This document shows positions 55,762-64,000 of a DNA stretch of 64,000 nucleotides, in pieces. Positions within the stretch are counted from its first letter, which is position 1, and each line of letters opens with the position of its first letter. Below the pieces are notes generated by a model. It had not been told where the DNA came from. It searched no databases and saw only the letters and a list, made by a program, of their open reading frames with translations. The stretch comes from Haliotis asinina. Lineage: Eukaryota > Mollusca > Gastropoda > Lepetellida > Haliotidae. Both the position numbers and the translations under genes were made by a program. The stretch lies in the NCBI RefSeq assembly GCF_037392515.1, contig NC_090281.1, forward strand, positions 44,678,645-44,742,644, given 5' to 3'.

Positions 55762-58700
55762 GTAAGAGTCGGTCAAAATCTATCGGAATCTCAGCCGTTG
55801 ACTTTGCAGCGCGCTGACCTCTCGTGTTTCCTTTCAACATCGATCTCTGGATTATATTTTAAACACAGATCCAGCATGACATTACATTTTAACTCTACAA
55901 GTGCTGTTCACGCGTGGTGTTAATTTTGATACGTGTTAGTAAAGGTGTCGACAGGTTACCATGTCAGATCTCTTGCAATCATAACCGTTAACGTCAAGTC
56001 CACTGTCCAGCACTTCTAACTTATTATTCACACGTTTTGTGTTGTTCTTGAAAACATCGTTGTCAGCTAACCTCGTCGAAGTATTTCGGACAATAATGAA
56101 AGTCGTGCTTTTAAAGTCTGATTTGGACAGTGTGTTGTCATATTCACCCCTTTATATCTTCACGTATTTCACACACGTGTTCGGGTGTGTAAATCTAAGT
56201 TTTCCATGTGTATTGTTTATTATCATTTTGCTATCTGTCATATGTCATATTTCTGCAACACTGAAGGATTTCCATGCTCATATTCACTTGACATATTCTG
56301 GCACAATTTCATTCAAAAGCAACACATGGTCATGAAATACAATCACATATTGGAATAGTTTGTACTATCTACCTGTTGATAGGTTTTTGATGTTTAGTGT
56401 GAAAGTCGTGAAGCAAACGTCTGTATTGATGAATTATGAAGTTCTGAGTGTGGCCATGACACTTTAGAATGATGTCATATTATTCTTGCCTCAGTGTCAT
56501 TTTCTGAAGGCAGCAGCAAATGAACAATCCATCACTTCTGAGTATTTGATCACTGACACAGTAGCTTCATAGTGCTTGTTGATACACAACCTGCCAGTGA
56601 AGTTACATCTCTAATATCAGGAAAAAGAAGAGAACAGAAACATGTGACCTTGCAATACTATGGTGTAACTGAAAAGGTTAAATTGACCACTGCTTGACAA
56701 TTATTAGATGAGCCATGACCTGACAAATGACCCCAATTTGCTTATATGGGAATGCCCTCCAGAACATTCCATTTGAAACAAGAGGGAAGCAGATTGTTGT
56801 TTCAATATTGAAAGGTTCAATTTCCTCGTGCCAATCATGTGATGGTGTTTTGGTGAAGTAATTAGAGACATAATGTCTGAAATCAGATCACATCCCATGC
56901 AAAGACTCCAGTGTGTTAGAGCAGTTAGACAAAATCTTATAACTTAAATAATATCGAGTGATCTAGAATTTAATGTTGTATCACCAGTTCATCATAGGTT
57001 AAATGTTTTTGAAAAAAAGTAACGTTTAAATACATGCATTTGATTTATTGTTCAAGTGAGCAGATCAGGAATGTGAATGAACATGACATCAAATTTGAGT
57101 TAGGTTTTAAACTGATAAGTGCTTTTTGTTCCTTTCAGAAAGCATGTCAAGCATCTGTGCATAAAGGTCGCTCACAGTGTCATAAACACCTGTATATGAC
57201 AAGACCTCAGCCCGGTACAGTGAGTTCAAAGATATCGGAAGACAAAGCGAGATCACTTCATAGTGACACATTGTCAAGCTTGTTGTTATCAGTTTATCAC
57301 ATTGGTTTTCAAGATGGTGAAAAGTTCAGCCAAAGTTGTCAATGTGGGTCAAGGTCATTTCCTTGTCCTTCAGGTCAAGGAGCAAGGTCACTCGAAGGAC
57401 GAAGGGCTTGTTTGCCTGAAAAAAGTCCAGAAAAGAGTTTCTTGCCTATGACCTTGACTGACCTTCAAAACCTGTTTCAGGGTCATGGCATGAGCAATGA
57501 TGTTGAAAAAGCAGAAAATCAGTGCATCAATGATTTTGTCAAAGCTGTTTCATACTCCGAGGATGACATTCTTGCATTTGAAAACCACCAAAACAGGTCA
57601 CAGGAAATGACAAGGGACATTATTAGTCATGAAAATCATGATGTAACAGTTCTTCAGGACGAAGTTAGCCATATGAACACAGTAAGCATGAGCTGTAGGT
57701 TGATGCCTGATGTCCACACAGTGTTTTGTAATGGAGCTGGTCAAGAGGCAAACAAAGGTCAAGGTCAAGGCCCCTCGGAGGAACAGCTTCTTGTTGTTCA
57801 TAACTTCTTTGAACGAACTGTAAGTACATTGTATATATATGATTTTCATGTTCTTCAGTTTGGATTTCTGATCATGCTCTGATTTATGTACTTGGATATA
57901 CAGCTGATAAAAAAAACAGTTGATCACACTTGAGTGTTTACTGACTGCTGTCATCTATCTGGAATATTGCTGAATGCAGCATTGAATAATGATCCAAACC
58001 AAACCAATAACATTGTTGATCATATTTATTTAGTCAGTACATTTAGTCGTTAAATCTGCTTTTAGCAGTATTCCAGCAATATCAAGGCGGGGGCACCAGA
58101 AATGGGCTTTACACATTGTATCCATGTAGGAAATCGAACCCAGGTCTTCGGTGTGATGAGTAAGTGCTTTGTCCACTAGGCTACCGCAATCGTTGTCTGG
58201 ATTAAGGAGACTCCAGCCCAGTAATATATAGATTGAGTGATTGGGCTGGGTAGCCTTGCTCCTGCCTGATTGGATGTTGCTCATATCAATCACTGATTTG
58301 TCTTACTAGTGAGGATGCATGTGTGGTCTTACACTGCTATTAGCAATATTCCAGCAATACCATGGCGGAGACACCAGACACATTTACCAAAAGTTTGTCA
58401 TGCTAATGAGTTGCTGAATATTTTTGTGGGTTAGCATATTTCAAACAATATATTACTTGTCAGCATAGTTGGAAGTGTAGCTTTATATATTGTAACTGTC
58501 TCCATGGTGTAGTGGGTTAGAGCCTCCAGCTGGAGAACAGAAGGTTGGGGTTTGAACCCTGGCTGCGTTATACCAAAAGATAACGTTGAACCCCATTTCA
58601 CCTGACGCACCTGACTGTGAATGTGGTTTGAATTGCTCTTCACTTACCCATGCTTGTAAGAGGTCACAGATGGGATCGTGTGGGTAGACTCACTGGCTTG

Positions 58701-61700
58701 GTTTACACGTCATTGGTTCCCCTTTGTGTAGACTGATGCTTATAATGTTGATCAGTGGATTGTCTGCTCCAGACTCTATTATTTACAGACAACCACCATC
58801 TAGCTGAAGTTATGCTGATTGTGTGGCTGATTGGGCCTTAAACCAACCAAGCAATACTGTTATCCCATAGCTTTAAACAGCAACCTGAGAACCATGCTTA
58901 CTGCTATTTTACAAGTGTAGGATAATCATCATCCTCTCTTTTTCAGTTGCCAGATTTCTTGAAATCAAAGCAGGACTACAGGATTTATCACAAAGACATA
59001 ATATTCGAGAACAATTACTTTGGGAAAAATGTTTCAACTCAGTAAGTAGAGTCAGTTACTCATATTGATGATATTTGGTGTTACATTTACAGAGATGCCA
59101 ACCCTACTGAATTTCTCAAAATCATCCCGATAAATGCACATCGATTCCTCCAGTCTGACAAAGCTAAATTCAGTTTGATTATTTTTCAATATATAATGAA
59201 GATACATGTATGAATATCCTCAGTATCTCCAGGCTACAGGTTCAGATAAATCGCCACTATACTCAGGATGCATCTGCAGGTCGGCCTGATAATTTTAATA
59301 TCGATTTAGTGCTTTCTTCCTAACCCAATATTACAAAGTACAACCTAGTTATTTGTCCTTTCAAGTTGACTTTCAAGTCAATTTTTAAGAAATAAATAAA
59401 CAATAAATCTAACATTTTCAGCATTATTGTGTCAGCTCATTTCCATTAAGCATTGAATAATTCAACAGCATATTTCTTTCATTTACATACAGTGGAAGCT
59501 GTCAAAACCGGCATCTGTCCTATCCAGCAAGTTATCAACACCAGCATAATATCTCTGTCCCATCCGTCGATTGTGCATTTATCATAAGCTCTACAATCCG
59601 GTACATTGTCTGAACTGGATTATTTCTTCAGTCCCGATGAGTGCTGGTTTAGACACTTTCCACTGTACTGCAATGAAAGCAGTACAGCTGGAATTTGGCT
59701 GTTGCAAATAAGTTTTTATCTCAGGCTGCACCTGGTGCAAGTAGATTAAGAACTCACAAATCGAGCTCTGCCCTTGCTGGCTCCGCATTCTCACAGTAGC
59801 CATTCACACAGTAGCCAAGCAGCTAAGCTGCCATACAAATGAATTTGCCTGTGTAAACAGATAGCATTCATAGCTGCAAAGGATTGTTCACAGTGTGACT
59901 CACATTTGGGAAACTTTAAAAAATATATGCAAGTAGACCTCCTACTTCTTTCAGAGAACCACTGCATGGTTTGTTTTGCCAAGATTAATTGGTTAGGTAA
60001 TTTAAGAAGTGAATGTCATTTCTGGTTGGTGCCCTCAACTTTGTAGACACCTGATTGGATAAAAAGCCAGCCATGAGTGGTAATAAAATTATCTATAGGT
60101 GCATCCAGGGTATAGTGGAGACTTACTGAAATGTATGCCCTGGCGATATCGAGGATGATAGATGAAGGGCCAGGATCAACTTTGCTGATAATAAATAAAT
60201 AGAACGCTTTATCAGGGTTCCCCCTAGACAATACATTTGGGGGTCATGTTGACTTCAAATTTATTTGGTGAGTCAGAATAAAAATTATTGGATCAATCAG
60301 TTTACAAAGATAATCAGTTTTCTACCAATAATTACTCTTTCAAGTATATGCCTCCAAGTCTATTTTCTAAAGAATTATCTGGTGTACTTCCATATTAGTT
60401 TGAAATCATAAATCAATTTAATTACATTTATTGCCTATAGCATTGAATTGTGTGGTTTTGATTTGTGATTTTATTGCATCAGAAGCGACACAGTGTTTGT
60501 TTTTTGTGCTTATTTTTTACTTCACACTGCATCATATACACAGGTTTTCTGCATCAGTTGGAACTTTGCTTGATTTACAGAAGTTCTTACATTGTTTACA
60601 CAAGAAAGTAATCTGAATTTGAGTAGGCTGCCTGATAAATTCCACACACTGTGTATTTTATTCACTTAATAACCTGTAATGGCAATGAAAAGTTTCATTC
60701 CATGTGTGAAACAATTTGTAGGGATCCCTATTGTTGGTGAAATTCCATTTTTTCTAACCACGTCCTCTGAAACACAAATATTTTTGTTTGTTAAATTGTT
60801 TTGTAACATCAGTAACCATAGTAACTACATGATCTAATCACTCAGTCAAATGCATTTTCTAGGAAATCTTATGATAATCTTAAATCAAACCAGATGCCCT
60901 TACTTTTTGTTGTACTTTGAATGCCATGGCTGATGAAGAAGTAGGACAGCTCAGTTTGTGTATGTTTATGCCTTAAAGGACTGTGAGAAAAGTAAGTGTC
61001 ATAGTCTCTTCTGTGTAGTGGTGTTCCTATGATTGAAAATCATTGAAAACCAATTGAAAGAAGGTTTAAAAATGATTATCAATTGTAAATTATGTATTTT
61101 GGATTAATCAGAGTTTTGCTGTTTTAGTATGATACATTCAAATGAAGTAAAGTAACCATTAAATGTCTTTCTTGTTTGTGTGCATTTCATTGCATGATAA
61201 TATTACTTATAAAAAATATCAATTAGAAAAAAAATTAAAATTACATGAAAATACATAAATTTTTGTTTCAATTGATAATCATTCACCACAAGTCTGCTAA
61301 TAGATAGTGGATTTGGTTTTCAATTCCTAACACTAGTTCTGTGTTAATGTGAATGGTGAAGTTGATTAGTCTTGGCGTTGCGGAGGTCGTTCATTAGGTT
61401 GAAGGTCTGAGTTTGATTCCAGCTTGATAATTCTTTCTAAGACCTAAAAGTGGGATAAGACCCATAAAGGTTCTCGGGACAATAGGCCTTCAGCAACCCA
61501 TTCATGCCATAAAAGGCAACTATGCATGTCGTAAGAGGCGACTAACGGGATTGGGTGGTCAGGCTCGGTGACTTGGTTGACACATGTCATCAGTTCCAAA
61601 TATGCTGTTGATCACTAGATTGTCTGGCCCAGACTCGATTATTTACAGACCGCCGCCATATAGCTGTAATATTGCTGAGTGCGGCGTAAAACTAAACTCA

Positions 61701-63375
61701 CTCACTTAATGTAAGATAAAACATCCTCACACTTTTTACATGAAGTTGTTATTCCCAAATAACATGTCTCTGCGTGGATTGAAATTTTCTTTTATGTGCA
61801 TTTCTTTAGGGGAATAACAGCATATGTAACCCAGGTGACGAAGATCCGTATCATGACCCACTTCATGTATGCACATGCTCAGTTCAGTGTGCTGAAGATC
61901 ACTCATCACCCTGAGGATGGGACAGTCCGCATCCGATGGCGTATCAGCGGTCTTCCACAACTCAAGACTCTCCTCATCTGGAAGTTCATGCCATGGAATT
62001 ATCGGAAAAACCGAGATGCTAACTCTGAGTAAGTGGAGCAGTGAAGGCAAACATGTTCGATTTGAAATCATGTTTAGAGCTATAAATGTTACCTGATGTG
62101 ACCTCCTAATAGGGTCTGTTAGAGTCAGGGGAGGAATGTAACAAATAATATTGAGACTAAGTTTACTTAGACTGCATCAGATCTTTACATCAATTAAATT
62201 TAGGACTTTTGAAATTAGGAATAAAATAGTTAGGAAGCCGTGAGGGCAAATCTGTCCTATCCATCATGATTCATAGACTTGTGCTTCGTGTGAATATGGC
62301 TCAATAGCCTACATGTGCTTCATTTAGAATTAGCTGTGAAATTAATCTCATGGCCTACCTGCTTCAGCATTCTATTACTGGGTAGCTATTGTCAGATCTT
62401 CATTCAGAAGTATTGTAAGACATATCGAATTAATGAGATTGTTGTAATTACCCATGAATGTCTAATTTATTCTTTACATAGCTGAAGTATGTAGCCAATG
62501 GGGAACATTCATAAGTTATCTCTCTTTACCACTTTGCCATTAGATGTCACTAGTCGGAGTCGCTGTTGTCTTAAGTGTACTTCTGGTGTATTTGTGTTGT
62601 TCCAAGTTGCATAAAAGCCAAATGTCTTTCTAAACATAAGCTGTGCTAAATATTTGGTGATTTGAGAGGTAGGATGAAAAGATAAGTAATGGGGAAATGT
62701 CGTTGAGAGGCAAAATTATCAGTGATTATCAATATGGGAATTGTGTCATAGATGCCATCATTTTTTAACTATTGAGTTGATTTTCTCACATAATACACAA
62801 AGTTTTTAAAAAAGCTGTTTTGGTAGTATTGGAGGATTTGGTAATCCATGAACAAATATATCACCACTCAACAGGGATGTAAAATTTCATTTTTTCACTT
62901 TTTGGGAATGTCTTACTTACAGGTACATTTACTCCTCTGATATTTATTGATGATTGATTGCAATTTAGTTAATTATTATTGATTTCTTAAAGCTATATCA
63001 TAGTTAGCCCTAGTGATGTTTAGATCAAGGTACCAAAATTGTGTGGACCACATGTGTATATGAGCTCCATGACCTCATCTGTTTTTTTAACTGTATTTCT
63101 ATTCATTGACCATATTCATGTAACGGGCATGGAGTCATCACACAAGTGACATCTTAACCTTGTCAGCCTGCAGAAGGGGTAACCTCTTTGGTCATGTGGA
63201 CAAGGCATCCGACTTCAGATCAGAAGGTCTGTGGTTTGAATCCCAGCACAGGACTGCTGAATTTAATGGTCGTGGAATTCACAAGTGTTGTTTCCATTTT
63301 TACAGGTGGCACGATGGTTTTTCCATTTTTACTGTTGGTTCTGACGGCTTCGTCCATAAACACAGAGTTGACAGG
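55627..63375 (+). CDS. C6orf136: C6orf136-like DUF2358 protein (5 exons, 3' end beyond window)
   Basis: Best match is the metazoan C6orf136 family (DUF2358), whose biochemical role I do not know to be established; it has a SnoaL/NTF2-like look. Five exons join in frame. The conserved C-terminal domain begins LPDFLKSKQDYRIYHKDIIF (human LPKLFLQSHDYSLYSLDVEF), continues KITHHPEDGTVRIRWRISGL (human QLTRHPENWTLQARWRLVGL), and reaches GFSIFTVGSDGFVHKHRVDR (human STFYLNSSGLICRHRLDK). Exon 2 is a long, poorly conserved region; LTDLQNLFQGHG there resembles human LDGLRSLFEGPP. The first exon is the least certain: two donors in the same phase (after 55704 or 55761) give 26 or 45 residues. Its Arg/Lys-containing, acid-poor N-terminus might be a mitochondrial presequence. 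The final exon(s) lie right of 64000. Confidence 0.85.
57139..57819 (+). CDS. C6orf136: C6orf136-like exon 2
   Basis: Acceptor GTTCCTTTCAG, donor GTAAGT, 227 whole codons. Polar, low-conservation region, with LTDLQNLFQGHGM and the C-terminal EEQLLVVHNFFERT that leads into the conserved domain. Confidence 0.88.
58050..58195 (-). repeat. tRNA-derived SINE, - copy
   Basis: On +: GCAGTATTCCAGCAATATCAAG, AGAAATGGGCTTTACACATTG, GGAAATCGAACCCAGGTC (B-box reversed) and CCACTAGGCTACCGC (A-box reversed). Fullest copy of this family in the window. Confidence 0.85.
58497..58590 (+). repeat. tRNA-derived SINE head, second family
   Basis: CTCCATGGTGTAGTGGGTTAGAG (A-box) and GGTTTGAACCCTGGC (B-box), related to 34335-34580. 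Confidence 0.7.
58640..58860 (-). repeat. Abalone-type interspersed repeat, - copy
   Basis: On +: CCCATGCTTGTAAGAGG, GACTCACTGGCTTGG, TTGATCAGTGGATTGTCTGC and ACCATCTAGCTGAAGTTATGCTG in reversed family order. Confidence 0.8.
58947..59041 (+). CDS. C6orf136: C6orf136-like exon 3
   Basis: Acceptor CTCTTTTTCAG, donor GTAAGT. Encodes LPDFLKSKQDYRIYHKDIIF, then ENNYFGKNVST: start of the DUF2358 domain. Confidence 0.92.
59215..60160. mobile_element. TIR element, second copy, interrupted by an insertion
   Basis: Same termini and interior as 20925-21419 (CGCCACTATACTCAGGATGCAT at left, GGTGCATCCAGGGTATAGTGG at right), but with about 440 extra bases at roughly 59320-59757, which include a pogo-like MITE. 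Confidence 0.75.
59488..59667. mobile_element. pogo-like MITE, ~180 bp, nested
   Basis: Ends TACAGTGGAAGCTGTC and GACACTTTCCACTGTA, inverted repeats with TA at both sides; inner AAACCGGCA pairs roughly with TGCTGGTTT. Confidence 0.7.
61470..61710 (-). repeat. Abalone-type interspersed repeat, - copy
   Basis: On +: GGCCTTCAGCAACCCATTC, GTCGTAAGAGGCGACTAACG, GATTGTCTGGCCCAGACTC, CCGCCGCCATATAGCTG and ATTGCTGAGTGCGGCGTAAAAC, the reverse of the family. Nearly complete. Confidence 0.9.
61810..62028 (+). CDS. C6orf136: C6orf136-like exon 4
   Basis: Acceptor ATTTCTTTAG, donor GTAAGT. Encodes IMTHFMYAHAQFSVLKITHH, RIRWRISGLP and FMPWNYRKNRD: core of the DUF2358 domain. Confidence 0.94.
63125..63260 (+). 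repeat. tRNA-derived repeat (same family as 3843-3940)
   Basis: GGTAACCTCTTTGGTCATGTGGACAAGG in A-box position, GGTCTGTGGTTTGAATCCC as B-box. Ends about 45 bases before exon 5 of the C6orf136-like gene. Confidence 0.7.
63306..63375 (+). CDS. C6orf136: C6orf136-like exon 5 (last in window)
   Basis: Acceptor ATTTTTACAG, donor GTGAGT. Encodes WHDGFSIFTVGSDGFVHKHR, then VDR, aligned to human STFYLNSSGLICRHRLDK. No further exon up to 64000. Confidence 0.92.
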
Positions 63376-64000
63376 GTGAGTTGATTAAAAATACTGTCAG
63401 TAATCCATGTAGCTATAGCGATATTGGCTGTGAAATATGTATTTCATGTATTCTGCTCAAATGACATGACACAATAACCATGATAACATTAAAGATTTGG
63501 TCAAGTTTAAGATGTTCATGTTGTCCATTACATGATCTTGTATTTTGGTTTATGAGTGAAGAAATATTTTCGATTAAGAAACTTAAGTCACAGTCCTCTT
63601 GGATGGAGCCGGTGTTTTGGTTAGGGTGCTCACTAGTGGTGTTTGATTAATTGAAATAATCGAAGATAGGTTGCAGTGACCAAACGACTGAGTAATTGAT
63701 CACGTTTTCTTATAATTGTACTCATATAACTGAACACATTAGGAGTAGTGTTTGTAGTGTTTGAAACACTTGACAATGGAACATATCTGAGAAAGGGTCG
63801 AGGCTTAAAACATTTTTGATTGTTAGAAAACTCACTTCACTTACTGGAAAGTCATGACAGAATAATTGTAGAAAACTCAATGAAGTCTATGTTCATGACA
63901 TGTAGGTTATCACTTTGAAGTAGCTGCATCAACAACCTGAATCAGAAAGTCTGAAAAACGTTGCTAACTATCTTTTTTCAATGACTGTTGGTAATGAACC

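Noticed and set aside
57598..57954. 118-codon - frame
   Set aside because: Antisense to exon 2 of the C6orf136-like gene, whose sense frame joins in phase to conserved exons.

Overview
The window is animal nuclear DNA: AT-rich, intron-dense, full of tRNA-derived SINEs, terminal-inverted-repeat (TIR) transposons and minisatellites. A repeat carrying the phrase AATATTCCAGCTATATGG, with its 'CAATCCAGTGATCAACAGC' and 'GTCGCCTCTTACGACAAGC' segments, occurs on both strands more than ten times. I know this repeat from abalone (Haliotis), so a vetigastropod mollusc is the best guess; that assignment is recognition from memory, not a search.

Three conserved genes can be read exon by exon. (1) ANAPC5, the APC/C subunit 5, lies on the + strand: 15 exons from 4285 to 18779. 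About 100 N-terminal residues expected from the human protein are not found in the window. (2) EDEM3, the ER mannosidase-like degradation enhancer, lies on the - strand: 22 exons from 53461 down to 23099. It is complete and in frame throughout, predicting 1147 residues with a signal peptide, GH47 domain, PA domain, a long polar tail and a C-terminal KDEL. (3) A C6orf136-like (DUF2358) gene lies on the + strand: 5 exons from 55627 to 63375, running off the right edge. ANAPC5 and EDEM3 are tail to tail, with opposing polyadenylation signals about 45 bases apart near 19412-19466. EDEM3 and the C6orf136-like gene are head to head, 2.2 kb apart.

At the left edge (1-1116) a fourth, unrecognised - strand reading frame of at least 372 codons carries nine tandem 22-residue repeats and continues beyond position 1. 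Between it and ANAPC5 (1129-4284) there are tandem repeats and a possible degenerate coding block.

The introns hold most of the novelty. They include a 4.1 kb piggyBac-like element with TTAA duplications and a 945-base near-perfect palindrome inside it; mariner-like, pogo/Tigger-like and TTAA-flanked non-autonomous elements; a tRNA-like SINE enclosed by 27-base inverted repeats; a 1.2 kb minisatellite that looks grown from the A-box of a tRNA-derived SINE; and a minisatellite in EDEM3 whose units copy the exon 6 splice donor. I see no new multi-gene system, CRISPR array, genuine tRNA or rRNA gene, or intact transposase.
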